A stretch of DNA of 64,000 nt from Cylicocyclus nassatus. Its lineage: Eukaryota > Nematoda > Chromadorea > Rhabditida > Strongylidae. Each line of letters starts with the position of its first letter. Position 1 is the first letter of the stretch. Shown in pieces: positions 42,401 through 55,350 of the stretch. Position numbers and translations under genes: made by a program. The notes below the pieces were generated by a model. It was not told the DNA's origin. It did not search any database and saw nothing but the letters and a program-made list of their open reading frames with translations. The stretch lies in the NCBI GenBank assembly GCA_958299035.1, contig CATQJL010000223.1, positions 11,642,293 to 11,706,292 of the forward strand. The letters run 5' to 3'.

Positions 42401-43795
42401 AATGTAAGCTGATCTTCATGAGCTGCAACTGCTAAAAACTTCAGCACCAGACCAAGGGCAAACAGTATTTGAATGAACAGCCTCGAACGCGGCGCGCGCA
42501 TGTCTGCTCTGTCTGTCTCTTGCAAACCCTGCTCCTCGTGCTTTTCGTGGCTATAAAGCCGCTATCCTCGGTTCGCGTGACCCGGCGTTTAATCTTAAAT
42601 TGTTGTTATTCTTAGAACACCCTAGAATGACGATTATATTGCAAGTGATGTTGTTCACCAAAGCTTTTGAAATTACATGGCTTACTAGCAGCTTGTCCGC
42701 ATTGAATGAGTCATACGTACCCTTCATTTCATTGAGAGTAGCGGCTGATGGGTGTGGCTGTTCGGAACTGTGTGGGGCTCCGAACCTCTTTCGTGGGCGT
42801 GCTCTCTGATCATCTTTCCGATACGAGTGGTAAAGGCAGAGCTTGAATCATAGAGAGCGGAAGAGGTGCAAAACCATGGCAGGCGGCTGCGCGGAGTGAG
42901 CCCCGCCCACCGCCGTCACTTCCGAAGAATCAGAGAATCGCATGTCATTGGCCAGGTTTCTCGATGCCGTTTGACAAAGCAACGCTTCATGATACTATAT
43001 TATGAACGTTTGCACCGAATCTCACCCACTCGAAGTTAAAAGCCGAAAATTAAAAAAATCGAATTGTTCAGAAAATGAAAGGGAACCTAACCGTCAGAAA
43101 AATTTTGCTTATCTTTCAGTGATTCAGTCAGGCATATTCACCTATATATGTGAAACTCAAACTTTGTAAGTGTGTTCGTTTATTTGTTCGTTCATTATAG
43201 AAACGCGCGCCACTAAACTGTTCCAGCTGAAACTTTGCACACGATGTTTTCGACCCGGCGCTGGTTTAGGGTTAATTTTCGCGATTCACTGGGTCCTTTT
43301 TCGTTTTATTGATTTGTTTATTCAATCTCGAAGAATGAAAACTTTTCATGCTCCAACCTGATCATATAAGCAGGAGCGGTAGAGTCCATTTCTATCTCAA
43401 AGTCGGAAGGATGCGGCAAGTCGTCTCAAAGCGCTTTTTGCCCACCTTTGAAGAAGTTCAGAAGCGTAAGTTTGCACGTTTGTGAGCTAAACTAATTTAG
43501 AGCCTCGGGTGGGGCCGGGACTATCAACTAATTTTACATAATCATTCATATATGCCGATGCTTTTGTTTTTTCTTTGTCTAAAAACGCAAAAAACGAATG
43601 TTTATAATTGACAAAGTAATTTTGGACTGTTCTCACATAGTAGCTGTATGTATACTATAGACCTTTGAAAGTAAAATGTGATTCTAGTTTTCCAAAGCGT
43701 TAGTTTTCAAGAACCATTAGAAGTAAAATCATTTTCCTTGAAAATTTTATTTTTATTTTGTTGATTCTTTGCTGAAGGAGAAATACAGCAACGAT
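42401..43795. other. Non-coding stretch, repeat-like
   Basis: No exon recognised. A GC-rich piece at 42740-42960 includes a GGAGTGAGCCCCGCCCACC word. At 43140-43360 a segment with TTCGTTTATTTGTTCG and a target-like leader resembles the repeat near 25620 (GTCTGTTTGTCTGTTTGTC), probably part of a dispersed non-autonomous element. Confidence 0.4.
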
Positions 43796-44692
43796 CAGAT
43801 TGTCCCATAAGTTCTGTCTGTTTTGAATCCCAACCGCAAAAAGTCAAACGATTTTTATTTCTAAACAGAGAATCGCAATTTCTAAACAGGTATCAAGGTA
43901 CCGTTCGATAGCGCAAAGCAAGCTGTACAAAATGAGATATTGTTTTTGCACCAATGTGATCCACTTCGAGTTTCAAGCCAAAAACTATTAGGATTCGACT
44001 GCCCGAAAAGTTGAGGAAAATTGTAAGTTTGTTCAAAAACTACGAAAATCTTGCTCACATATACAATACCCATATGAGGCATTCATAAACGCCTGCCGTA
44101 ATTTTTCCTCAGTTAGAAATCAAGAAAACAAAGTGCATGCTTTTACCAAAGTGATGCTGTGCAGTCTTTACATGAGTGATTACTATTAACCGTAAAGTAG
44201 AAATACAAATTTTCAACTCTTTGCTTTGGTTTTTTATATGGATTTTGGCGTAAGTCACCCCACTAAGGGGAACCATATTCGATTATTTTTTGAAAACTAA
44301 AGCCTGTAAAGAGCTGAAAATTTACGTGTACTTGTACAGGCCTGCAGTATACAATTACTTAATGGAGGTACAGCACAGCATCACTTTGGGAGAAGCATAA
44401 AGATCTTTGTTTTTTTGATTTCTAACTTAGGAAAAAATACTTCAACGATGTAAGTGTCGATAGTGCACACGAAAGCAATTTGGAATTTTTGTGCTACATT
44501 TAGAAGGGGTTACGATTTTTTTTGTTTTTTCGAGCGGTTGCACCTTTTTGGCTTTTGTCTTGATACTCGAGGTGGTGCCATCTTGTAGGTTGCTTTGCTC
44601 GATCGAACGATGCTTGCTACCTATTTAGATATAAATGTACGACTTGTTACGGTTGAACTTTGAACCGGACGGAATTTATGGGATAACTTGAT
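43796..44692. mobile_element. Mariner-like MITE, most degenerate copy
   Basis: Weak inverted ends (GTCCCATAAGTTCTGTC near 43802, and its degenerate mirror near 44675) bound a palindrome following 20463-21412, with the GATAGCGCAAAGCAAG module in both arms. Confidence 0.6.
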
Positions 44693-44694
44693 AA

Positions 44695-45332
44695 ACAGGG
44701 TGTCCGTAAAGTATGTATACACTGTTTAATCGTTGATATCTTTCTTCCCAAGAAGTCTTTTGTCTTGCTCCAAGTATCGTTTTGTAGAGCTGGCTTTTAG
44801 ATTTACACTATGGAGAATTACCCACCTCTCTTCATTGCTATTGGATTACGGTGGAAACTTCAAAGAGGGCTTTGAGCCATGAAAGGCCATATTTTGCCTC
44901 AGAAAGGAAACAAAACAGCTTTACACTAGGCTTATTAGAGTTGTTGATTCTAAAATTCCCAACTTATTACGATGCTTCATTGAAAAGTCATGTCGGGTAA
45001 GAGGTAGCGGCCATTTTTTCAATGTTTCTAAAAAGTGCGGTTACACCGTTTAGAAAGCTTCGCAATCCTGTGAATATTTAAGTATTAAACTCAGCGTCCA
45101 TAAAAACCCTATTATACAAGTTTTCACATTTTTTGAAAAACTTTGAGACAGCAACTTTTTCCACATGGACACGTAAACCTACAGTAATGAAGAGAGATGG
45201 GTGATCCGTTCTATACTGCAAATCTAAGTAGAAGCCAGCTCTACAAAATAATACCTGGAGCAAGGCAAAAGGTTTCTCGGGAAAAGAGGTATCAACGATC
45301 AAACACTGTATACATACTTTACGGACACCATG
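44695..45332. mobile_element. CAGGGTGTCC-family palindromic element
   Basis: ACAGGGTGTCCGTAAAGTAT at the left and its reverse complement at the right, with arms mirrored over about 200 bp. It carries a CTACAGTAATGAAGAGAG-type internal block shared with 51654, 55351 and 58608. Non-autonomous. Confidence 0.75.
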
Positions 45333-45341
45333 TGTATATTA

Positions 45342-46147
45342 TTAGGTTGTAACAGAATTAATGCAGGTTTTGAATTCCAACCGCAAGAAGTCGTACACTT
45401 CTCATTTCTAAGTAGATTGCAAAACACCAATCGATAGAGCAAAGCAATCTCTACAAGATGGCTATCTTGATTTAGCAACAACTCTGAACCACCACGAGTT
45501 TCGAGCCAAAAACTAAAAAGATTCAACTGTCCGAAAAACAATTGAATTCAACTGTCTGTGCCCTTTCCACATAGGTAGTTGTATACTACAGACCTATAGA
45601 AGTACTAACGCAAATTTTCAGCTCTCTACAAGCTTTAGTTCTCGAGTTATATCGATTATAGTTCTTCCTAGTCAGATGGTTCAAGCTAAAATTCAAAATT
45701 CTCGAGAACTAAAACTTGTAGGGAGCTGAAAATTTACGTTTGTACTTTTACAAATTCGTAGTATACAACTGCTTATGTGGGAACGGCATAGCAACACTTT
45801 GGCAAATGCACGAAAATTTACGTTTACTTGGTTTCTAACAGAGAAAAAATACGGCAAAGGCGTGTATAGATGTCTTATATGAATAGTGTTTACGTGAGCA
45901 AGTTAGAATTTCTATAGGTTTTTTATGAACTGAGTTACGATTTTTCTCAATTTTTCGGACAGTTGAATCTTTTTAGTTTTTGGCTCGAAACCCGAGGTGG
46001 ATCAGAGCTGTTGCAAAAGCAAGATAGTCATCTTGTAGAGATTGCTTTGCTCTATCGAATGATGTTTTGCAGCCTACTTAGAAATGAGAAGTGTATGACT
46101 TATTGCGGTTGGAATTTAAAACCTGCATTAATTTTGTTACAACCTAA
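45342..46147. mobile_element. Mariner-like MITE (TTAGGTTGTAACAG), copy 2
   Basis: This 806-bp palindrome is flanked by TA (45340-45341, 46148-46149) and closely related to 20463-21412. The left arm has lost a segment of about 140 bp. Confidence 0.85.
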
Positions 46148-46149
46148 TA

Positions 46150-46867
46150 GATCGTTCCGAAAGCTCTTGCGCACGTTTTTCAAAAATTCATAACTCTTTC
46201 ACTTCTCAACGAATTTGTTCGAGCAAAATTTTGCCTAAGAGAGGAACTCATGCTTTTTGCACAAGTACCTGAATTGTTCGTCAATGTGTACAAATGAAAG
46301 AGATAAAAGCTGATAATGAAGTCACTCAAAATTTGAATTTTTCGTGTAGAGTCAAAAGAAATCGGAAACTTGCAACAAAAGTCGGAGCAGTCGATATTGT
46401 AGGTTTTTTTACCAGCTCTTTCAACAGTACGAAGTTTGCGCCGATTGAGCGTTTCTGTGAAAAGTTATGTCTCTAAAACATGCCAAAATAAACCAAATTC
46501 GCTCTTTTGTGCTCGAAATTACTCGAAACTCGAAGCTTGCTCGAAATTATAATTTTTCATAGAGACGCTCAATCGGCGCAAACCTTGCACTGTTGGAAAA
46601 AACTGGTAAAAGAACCTACAATACCGACTGTCCCGATTTTCGTTGCAAGTTTCCGATTTTTTATGACCCTACACTAGAAATTCAAATTTTGAGTGATTTT
46701 GGTTTTCAGCTTAAAATCTCCTTTACCTGCTTTCTATAGCGAACGGTTCAAGTACCAGTGCAAGCATGAGTTCCTCTCTTATATAAAATTTAGATCTTGT
46801 AAATTCGTTGAGAATTCAACAAGTCATGAGTTTTTGAATTTGGTGCGAAAGAACTTTTGCATCAACC
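46150..46867. mobile_element. TA-flanked palindromic MITE
   Basis: GATCGTTCCGAAAGCTCTTG at the left and GTGCGAAAGAACTTTTGCAT at the right. The arms share CGCCGATTGAGCG (about 46440 and 46570) around a centre near 46505. It shares a TA with the element on each side. Confidence 0.75.
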
Positions 46868-46906
46868 TACAGTTGCAGCGGTAGAATTTGTCCAAAACTG
46901 CGGGAT

Positions 46907-46993
46907 CGTCGGGATTCGCGGGATTGTCGGGATTCGCGGGATTTGCGGGATTCGCGACTTCACGGGATTCGCGGGATTCGCGGGATTCGCGGG
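46907..46993. repeat. GGGATTCGC minisatellite
   Basis: Nine-base units (GGGATTCGC with GGGATTGTC variants) repeat about nine times, and again inverted at 50743-50830 in the other arm. Confidence 0.8.
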
Positions 46994-49231
46994 ACAAGCG
47001 GGATTTAGCTGTAACTTCTTTTAAATCCACTTTATTTGCAATCTGCGTATAGATTTGGCTTCAGCTTGATGAGACGAATCGTTTGATATACAGTATTTCC
47101 ATAATTCGTGGTGAGGGGGTAGACTTACAATGATACCTTGCTGTTTTCTATGTTAAGGCTTTTGAGAACAGTTATCACAGCGTTGTTCGCGAATAGCAGG
47201 TTTTGGTACAAAGTTCTCATTATCGAAAGCTATCCTGTAAAATGGGCAGTTTTTATCTACCCTTATCACTGAAATAAGCATTTTATCATTTATCACTGAC
47301 AATATCACATTTTTGGATCATTTTTTGCATATGGTAAGAAAAGTACTGTAGGAAACGCTATGTGAATTTCTATCGCTCTTTCTCCATTATAAGTGATGTA
47401 CAGGCTCTTCTATTTCTACTACTCGGTGCAATTGGTAGATCCCTCGCTGCAGCGATCGATCAATTTCTCATCGGCACATGCCATTGCTGCCAATTCTTAC
47501 CTAGAATGGCATTTTTGCTTCAACTCGCTTCATGCCCAGCCTGGGCTGAAATTCTGCATCTATATGGAAGATGAACGTGGAAATCGACCGCATGAATTTG
47601 AGCCACTCTTATCTGTCGTTGTCATTGGTATCATCATTTTATCATTTATTACTGACGATATCACAAAATTGGATCATTTTTGACATACAATAAGATATGT
47701 ACTTTCGAAAACGCTGTGCGAGTTTTTATCGCTTTCTTATAGTACAAAACCACTCACAGAACATGCAAAATTTCCGGGAATTCTGCGAAATTCATTCCGC
47801 GAAATTCCGGAAATTCCGCGAAATTCATGTGAATCACGCAAATTATTCAGGGCCATAACTTCTTTTCGAATGAGTATATTCAAAATCCGAAAACAACATT
47901 GTATCCAGCTCGTCAAGGCGAGTCTTTCTATGTACAGGCTGTCTCCAACGCCTCTTCGCATGGGTGTAACGCGACGAGCATCACACATAGGAAACTGCGG
48001 TGGGCACCGTTCGATACTACTCTTTCACTAGATTATCCGGCGCTGAACAGCAGCCGATGACTCTTTTTTAAAAGAGATAGAAGAGCTGATAAAATTTGGA
48101 AAAATCAAGCTGTTTCAAGTTCTACTAGCCGTAACTACCTTCAGAATGAACATTTTCGAAGTCCGAAAGCAGGATTGTGTTCACCTCGTCAAGGCAAATC
48201 TTACTGTGTATAGAATGTCCTTAAAATTCTGTTTCCATTTTTTCAAAACTTCCTGCGCGCGTATATTCACAAGGTCGCAACGGAATGCACATCAAACATA
48301 AAAGACCTCAATAAGCACTTTGGATTGTGCCACTTCCGCAGATTATCGAGCGCTAAAAAGCAACCCGGGAATGTTTTCGAAAAAAGATAGAAGAGCTGGT
48401 GAATTCTGGAAAAATAGTGTTGTCTCAAATTTTGCCCACCGTGACCCTACAATGGGAAGCTCTACTGCTAAGCAGATGTGATTTTCGTAATCAGCAGGTC
48501 AGACAATCTCTATGAGCAATTTTTCAAAGAAACTCGGTTGATCTGATTATTTCCCGTTCTTCGCCCTGAAGCTCGCCGATGGGTTTTGGGTTCGAAATGT
48601 CGATGATCTTGGATCGTATGGAAACTCCGCTCAAAGAGATTTTCGAACACGCTGTTGACGATGATCGTCTTTTGCGCGGAGTACAGAGCTTTCTAGCAGA
48701 GATACGGTGAGGGAAGTTTAGCTAAGCCGCGTAAGTTCGCAGATTCGCCTGCATTTTTCGAGCACCTCTTAGAAAATCTGCTTGCTTGCCTTTGCAGGTT
48801 AAATTCACTAGAAGGCGTGCTATTCAACGGTGCATGCATCCGGCTTCAAAATATAGCAATCACCGAGTTAGGGGCCTACGAAATCACGTCCTCATGAGTT
48901 TGCCCAAAATGTAAAGATCGCCTACTTCGTAGAAATCCATCTAAGTGATTGTAAGCCACGCTGGTCACCAATTTTGTGTTCACATCGCTTAAGGAATCTA
49001 TTTTGCAGTACTGGAAGTAATTGAATAGATCTGAGCTCTAGCCACGAATCTGCTTTGATATTCACCTAAGGCGGCTAAGGCACACACAACCATCACATCC
49101 AATACAATAAGATCTCGAGGATCTTTCGAGTTGAACATAAAATTCGCGACCACAGTGTCTTACAGTCACTTAGGTGGAATTTCTACGACGCAGGCGATCT
49201 TTAGAGTTTGGGCAAAACTCATGAGGAAGTG

Positions 49232-49782
49232 AGTACTCTGCGTTGATACCACTGCTNNNNNNNNNNNNNNNNNNNNNNNNNNNNNNNNNNNNNNNNNNNN
49301 NNNNNNNNNNNNNNNNNNNNNNNNNNNNNNNNNNNNNNNNNNNNNNNNNNNNNNNNNNNNNNNNNNNNNNNNNNNNNNNNNNNNNNNNNNNNNNNNNNNN
49401 NNNNNNNNNNNNNNNNNNNNNNNNNNNNNNNNNNNNNNNNNNNNNNNNNNNNNNNNNNNNNNNNNNNNNNNNNNNNNNNNNNNNNNNNNNNNNNNNNNNN
49501 NNNNNNNNNNNNNNNNNNNNNNNNNNNNNNNNNNNNNNNNNNNNNNNNNNNNNNNNNNNNNNNNNNNNNNNNNNNNNNNNNNNNNNNNNNNNNNNNNNNN
49601 NNNNNNNNNNNNNNNNNNNNNNNNNNNNNNNNNNNNNNNNNNNNNNNNNNNNNNNNNNNNNNNNNNNNNNNNNNNNNNNNNNNNNNNNNNNNNNNNNNNN
49701 NNNNNNNNNNNNNNNNNNNNNNNNNNNNNNNNNNNNNNNNNNNNNNNNNNNNNNNNAAGCAGTGGTATCAACGCAGAGTACT
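49232..49782. other. Second 500-N gap flanked by adapter
   Basis: The N run (49257-49756) is bounded by the same SMART-type adapter, 25 nt reversed on the left and 26 nt forward on the right. The flanking genomic bases do not adjoin in the palindrome: about 930 bp is missing by comparison with the intact left arm. Confidence 0.9.
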
Positions 49783-50873
49783 GCGTTGGAGACAGCCTGT
49801 ACATAGAAAGACTCGCCTTGACGAGCTGGATACAATGTTGTTTTCGGATTTTGAATATACTCATTCGAAAAGAAGTTATGGCCCTGAATAATTTGCGTGA
49901 TTCACATGAATTTCGCGGAATTTCCGGAATTTCGCGGAATGAATTTCGCAGAATTCCCGGAAATTTTGCATGTTCTGTGAGTGGTTTTGTACTATAAGAA
50001 AGCGATAAAAACTCGCACAGCGTTTTCGAAAGTACATATCTTATTGTATGTCAAAAATGATCCAATTTTGTGATATCGTCAGTAATAAATGATTAAAATG
50101 ATGATACCAATGACAACGACAGATAAGAGTGGCTCAAATTCATGCGGTCGATTCCCACGTTCATCTTCCATATAGGTGCAGAATTTCAGCCCAGGCTGGG
50201 CATGAAGCGAGTTGAAGCAAAAATGCCATTCTAGGTAAGAATTGGCAGCAATGGCATGTGCCGATGAGAAATTGATTGATCGCTGCAGCGAGGGATCTAC
50301 CAATTGCACCGAGTAGTAGAAATAGAAGAGCCTGTACATCACTTATAATGGAGAAAGAGCGATAGAAATTCACATAGCGTTTCCTACAGTACTTTTCTTA
50401 ATATATGCAAAAAATGATCCAAAAATGTGATATTGTCAGTGATAAATGATAAAATGCTTATTTCAGTGATAAGGGTAGATAAAAACTGCCCAATTTTTCA
50501 GGATAGCTTTCGATAATGAGAACTTTGTACCAAAACCTGCTATTCGCGAACAACGCTGTGATAACTGTTCTCAAAAGCCTTAACATAGAAAACAGCAAGG
50601 TATCATTGTAAGTCTACCCCCTCGCCACAAATTAAGGACATACTGTATATCAAACGATTCTTCTCATCAAGCTGAAGCCAAATCTATACGCAGATTGCAA
50701 ATAAAGTGGATTTAAAAGAAGTTACAGCTAAATCCCGCTTGTCCCGCAAATCTCGCGAATCCCGCGAATCCCGTGAAGTCGCGAATCCCGCGAATCCCGC
50801 GAATCCCGACAATCCCGCGAATCCCGACAATCCCGCAGTTTTGGACAAATTCTACCGCTGCAACTGTAATGTA

Positions 50874-51647
50874 TTAGGTTGGCACATAAGTTTTGCAACT
50901 TTTCCCGTAACTTTTTTCCTATTTTATGTAACAACCTCATTTTGTGGCATCATGTAGATCGTGGTGTAAGCTGCAAGTCTGCGCAAACCGTTTGTTTTTT
51001 GATAACGTAGTACGAAAAATTTAAGCATTTTTTGAAAACTGCTGAAAATCGAGGTTTCACGATTTTTTGGCAAACATGAAGCCCTACGAAAACTGATTCA
51101 AGCATATGAAAAAGCAATTATAGGCACCATCTAGCTGGAAGTTGGCACATTGGAATCAGTGAAAAAGAAATGAAATTTGAACACAAATTAAGGTGGGGCG
51201 CCTTTGAGAAGTTGGACAAGTCAAATGCGTCAAGTTTTGAAGGCAATTTGTCAATAACTAAGCTGCGAAAAGTCAGAATTCGCTATAACTTTGCACTAAA
51301 GGGGAATCCTATGCGGTAAACACGAATATCATATTCATTTGTCTCTAAAATGAAATTCATATTTTGATCTCACGAACGAGGCCTTTTCATGCGAAACGGA
51401 TCTCATTTTTGTGATCAGCATGTCAAATAAGCCCTATAGGCCAAGTTTCAGCGAAATCTGATGCATTCTAAAATTTTTCCCATAGTACCGTAAACCTACC
51501 ATAATCCTCACATAAGGTGGTAAAATTCGGCAAAATGTGTGCATTAGAAGCTTACATCATATTCCTTATACTGCCAAAAAATGAATGCGCTACGTTCAAA
51601 TAGACAAAAGTTATATAAAAAGTTGCAATACTTATGTGCCAACCTAA
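50874..51647. mobile_element. Mariner-derived MITE (TTAGGTTGGCACATAAG)
   Basis: TTAGGTTGGCACATAAGTTT and its reverse complement, flanked by TA (50872-50873, 51648-51649). These ends closely resemble cecropia-type mariner termini such as Hsmar1. No transposase frame survives. Confidence 0.8.
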
Positions 51648-51653
51648 TATATA

Positions 51654-52288
51654 CGGGGTGTCCAAAAAATGTGCCTACTGTATGATTGTAATCAACTCTC
51701 TTGTAACGAAGTGTTTCGAAATGTTTTAGGTACCGTTTTGTAGAGCGAGCTTGAACTTAGATTTGCAGTATGAGCGAATCATCTATCGCTCTTCATTACT
51801 GTAGGATTACGGTAGGAACTTCGACAAAGATTTTAGACCTTTGAGGGCCATACTCTGCCTCGGAACGAAACCAAACAAGCACTCTTACACCGCGGTAATG
51901 GGAGCCGCTGATTTCGAATTTGAAATTACCATCCTGCTGGGATTCCTCCTTCTGAATTACAGGTAATTCGTAATAACTCATTTTCCAGCATTTGTCAGAA
52001 ATGTAATTACACCGTCAAAAAAGCTGAAAACACTCATGAAAAGTTGTTAGGTGGAACATGTGCGAAAACCCTGGTACACGATTTTTCAGATTTTTTGAGA
52101 AAAATTTTGTTAGATGGTATATTTCACAATGGTTCCCTACAGTAATGACGAGCGATCGATGAATCATTCTATACTGAAATCTAAGTTAAAGCTCGCTCTA
52201 CAAGATGGTACCTAAAGCATCTCGAAACACTTCGTTACAAGGGAGTTATTTACAATCAAACAGTAGGCACATTTTTTGGGACACTCTG
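51654..52288. mobile_element. GGGTGTCC-family palindromic element
   Basis: CGGGGTGTCCAAAAAATGTG at the left and CACATTTTTTGGGACACTCTG at the right (trimmed here), flanked by TA. It shares long internal arms with 58608-59285. Confidence 0.8.
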
Positions 52289-52439
52289 TATATATCAGTA
52301 ATGTACCGAGGGGGTGGGGCGCCCCCCCCCCCCAGAACGTGTCGCGAAATTTTTAAAAGTTACTTATATGGGTTATAAAATTGTGCAAATGACTTGTCTG
52401 CACTTGTAAATAATTACAATAATTTTAGAATTTTTGTTA

Positions 52440-53410
52440 TTAGGAACATGTTGCGTACAGCTAGAACAGTGTCGTCTGACGATACCCTCAAAGCCGCATC
52501 AGTCCAAAAAGCTCTTTAAATAGCGCAAGTTAACGGATATCCATATACCAGAGGTGCTATGGTACGTCACAGCGGTAGACTGCACAACGAAGCCCAAGAT
52601 AACAAGGTGCCATTTTGTATCCCATCCCATTCATCTCGGACGCTTTGAGTAGTGCAATAAGAGCGTGCGTGCGCAAAGCAGGTTTGCAGGAATCATTGCG
52701 AGTTGTAGAATTGCCACTCCCAAACTTGGAACAGCGCTTGGTACGCAACAGAGCATACGATACGACCTGCGTAACACCAGACTGCATAATTTGCAAAACG
52801 ACCAGGCCGGGAGACTGTATGCGCTCAGGCGTTATCTACCTCATAACCTGTAAATACTGCGGGCACGAGTACATTGGAGAAACGGGGAGGCCACTGTGCA
52901 CTAGGATAAAGGAGCACATGAATGGGATGCGCAAGTCAAAAGTATCTACACCACTAGGCACTCATCGGATGCTGCAGCATAATGGTACAGAATTTGATAT
53001 TACAGTGTCATTTCTGTCGTGAGAAGCAGAGGTCGCGGGCGCAAGACGCTAGAAGCCTGTTGGATTTTGTCTAGAAATCCTCAAATGAAGAGGAAAGATG
53101 AATGCACTGCAATGGCTAACGAACTCGCGCCCTTCCTGGAGTTATGCGGGTTTGACCCACAACCGCAGCAATCCGGGAACCTAGCTCACTAATCATTCAT
53201 ACGTTCGTCACTGGTGGTCCGTGACCCGCACTCGGCAAAGTCTCAGGTGGGGCTGTTAATCCTAGGCAGCATCGTCTCCGTTTCCAGCTAACTTTTGTCT
53301 GTTCCTTGCATTTCATGAGACGTTTGGGAGGATAAATCTCATTTGTTCCTCACTTACAGGCTCCGACGAAGGCGAGTTGGCCGAAACGTCAGCTGAAGTA
53401 AAAGTTGTAA
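52440..53410 (+). mobile_element. Penelope-like element fragment C
   Basis: Reading on the plus strand, NGYPYTRGA (about 52535) and PFCIPFISDALSSAIRACVR lead into the linker CVTPDCIICKTTRPGDC and the GIY-YIG core VIYLITCKYCGHEYIGETGR. A stop at about 53020 and a frameshift separate it from RKTLEACWILSRNPQMKRKD and ELAPFLEL (to about 53150). A hammerhead-like motif follows at 53361-53392. It is 5'-truncated, lacking RT, and divergent from copies A and B. Confidence 0.8.
53361..53392 (+). ncRNA. Hammerhead-like motif, PLE C
   Basis: CTCCGACGAAGGCGAGTTGGCCGAAAC-type core equivalent to 34889-34920, but with CCGACGA in place of CTGAAGA and no obvious cleavage triplet. Probably inactive. Confidence 0.35.
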
Positions 53411-53784
53411 CGATCTTGGAGGCTTAACATTTTGAAACAAAATTCCTTCAGTTTTGCAATTTTTGAGCATACTCAAAAAAGCTCAAAAACGTTACTGAAA
53501 AGGCGAAAAAGCCATCAAAATGGTGCCAATCGGAAGCAAATTTGATTTTCGTAATTTATTCCTATTTTCGGGTCTAAGTTTTCCACGAAAATTAAAATTG
53601 CTCTCGATTGGCACGATTTTTGCTCACTTAGAATGGGATGATGAAAAAAACCCAAGTTTGTCACTTTTACGCCTTTTCTGTGACGTTTGAAGTTTTTTTG
53701 AACATGCTCAGAAATTGCAAAACAGAAGGAATTTTCTTTATCTGCTTCTAACTCTCGATCTTTTTCGTTTTTATTCATGAAAAA

Positions 53785-53910
53785 GGTACAATACCGCTCA
53801 CAAAATGTGTAAAATTTCCGTGAATGTCGCGAAATTCCTAAATTTCCGCGAAATTCCTGGAATTTCGCGAAATTCACGGAAATTCTACATTCTGTGAGCG
53901 GTATTGTACC
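53785..53910. mobile_element. 126-bp near-perfect palindromic MITE
   Basis: GGTACAATACCGCTCACA and its reverse complement bound a palindrome rich in GAATTTCGCGAAATTCC. The same internal word recurs near 26140, 47765 and 56640 inside other elements. Confidence 0.7.
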
Positions 53911-54123
53911 TGGCTGATTAACTGATTATAATAAGCCGCTTATTTGTCGGTCTGTAAGTCTGTCTGTTACGAAAATACAGTGAGGGATTACAATTTTTGG
54001 AGCATGTGAGGTTCTGATAGCGAGTATGGTTCATTTTCAATTGGGACTCTCTCACCGCAGTCAACCTGGCAATAATCCAAAAGAAAGCCTTTATATCGTA
54101 AGTTTATCATCGTTTCTTGATGG

Positions 54124-54161
54124 CCAGTGCGAGCCTCTGCGAAGCAGAGGTGAAGCACTGG
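54124..54161. repeat. 38-bp hairpin, twin of 124-161
   Basis: One mismatch (A for C) from the copy at 124-161; flanks are unrelated. Confidence 0.6.
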
Positions 54162-55350
54162 TTAACTGATAAAACGGTAATTTTCTCATCTGCTCCCAAC
54201 AAATAAACTTTAGAAACGGCTTGTAAATTTTTTCGTTCAAATCTTCATGCTGAAGTGATCTATAAGCTTTTCCACAGTTATGACAATGCCATACAGTTAT
54301 GACAGTGGAATGTGAAAATTCTCGCGAATTCAGCAATGTTGGCGAAATCGGCAAAATCGGCAAAAAACGCAAAGTCGCCGACTTCGCCGACATCGCCGAG
54401 AATTTCCACATTTCAAAGTCAAACTGTTCAAATGCTGTTCAAATGCATGTATAAAGCAAATCTTATAATTTTCGCTTACGTGGATTACTCGACGTGCTAA
54501 CAACATTTCTTACATTGTTTTGCTGCTGGTGACACAATGTAAGATAGAATATCTGCCAAATTACACGACTTTCATATTTGAAAGACAATTTATGAGAAGG
54601 CAACTTTGTAGCATCATAATCTGACGAACAATGCAGATAAAGATCTGTGCTAAGCATGGTCTGGTAGAGGTGTTTACAAAGTTTTGAACTCACAAAAATA
54701 TGCAGACAATTTCCGCAATAGATAGGCAAGAAGTGCGGCGAATTTGCGCTCTTGATGGGTTGAGCCACTTTTATGTCATTTTAGCTTCACTGTAAGACTT
54801 GGATTTTCGTAAAGATTGGGACCAAAAATCACTATGAGCGAAGTTTCCGGTCAATCCGAGAACCTCAATATTCTGACCAAATCCTGCGTCGAAGCCAAGA
54901 GTGAGGAGCGAACGCGCTATATCAGTGTGTATTGCTTCTGAGAAGCTGGAAAAAATATGGGGTGTATAGGTATGAGAGAGGTGCCTAACGTGATTTTTGG
55001 GGGAATTACGGGGCAATTTTGGAGGAGTCGATTTTACGGCCTGAGCATGCACGTTTGGGGGCTAATAACTCTGCAAACATTACAGATATAGAGCTGAGGT
55101 TTGTTTTGCTAGACAAATCTCTGGATATATGATTATTAGAAAGAAAGTTGTAGAGTAACAAATTTCCAATAAAAGTGCCTAACTGACAGCCGAACTTGGG
55201 AAATTTGTCAATAAGAGCGAGTCTGCGCTTTTATATCTCTACAAGTTGCAGGGTTGGAGTAATCACATGTGGTTATTAACAAGTAGATTTGGTAGTTCTA
55301 TTTTCCTAGGGGTAGCTTATACCTAGAGTTTTCCTGTAGGAGGCGCTATA

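Larger units (their letters stand above)
46870..50866. mobile_element. Second giant palindromic element
   Basis: CAGTTGCAGCGGTAGAATTT and its reverse complement are flanked by TA (46868-46869, 50867-50868). The left arm runs from 46870 to about 48990; the right arm begins at about 49145, is cut by an N gap and resumes at 49783 (mirror of 47956). Coordinate pairs sum to 97735-97739, so arms differ by only small indels. The interior (about 48440-49230) is homologous to the core of 24578-30750. No transposase. The missing piece should mirror 47957-48884. Confidence 0.8.
53411..55350. other. Non-coding stretch with small palindromes
   Basis: No gene recognised. It contains inverted pairs near 53465-53750, the MITE at 53785-53910, the hairpin at 54124-54161 and an inverted pair at about 54305-54415 (ATTCTCGCG/CGCCGAGAAT) enclosing GGCGAAATCGGCAAAATCGG repeats. 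Confidence 0.45.
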
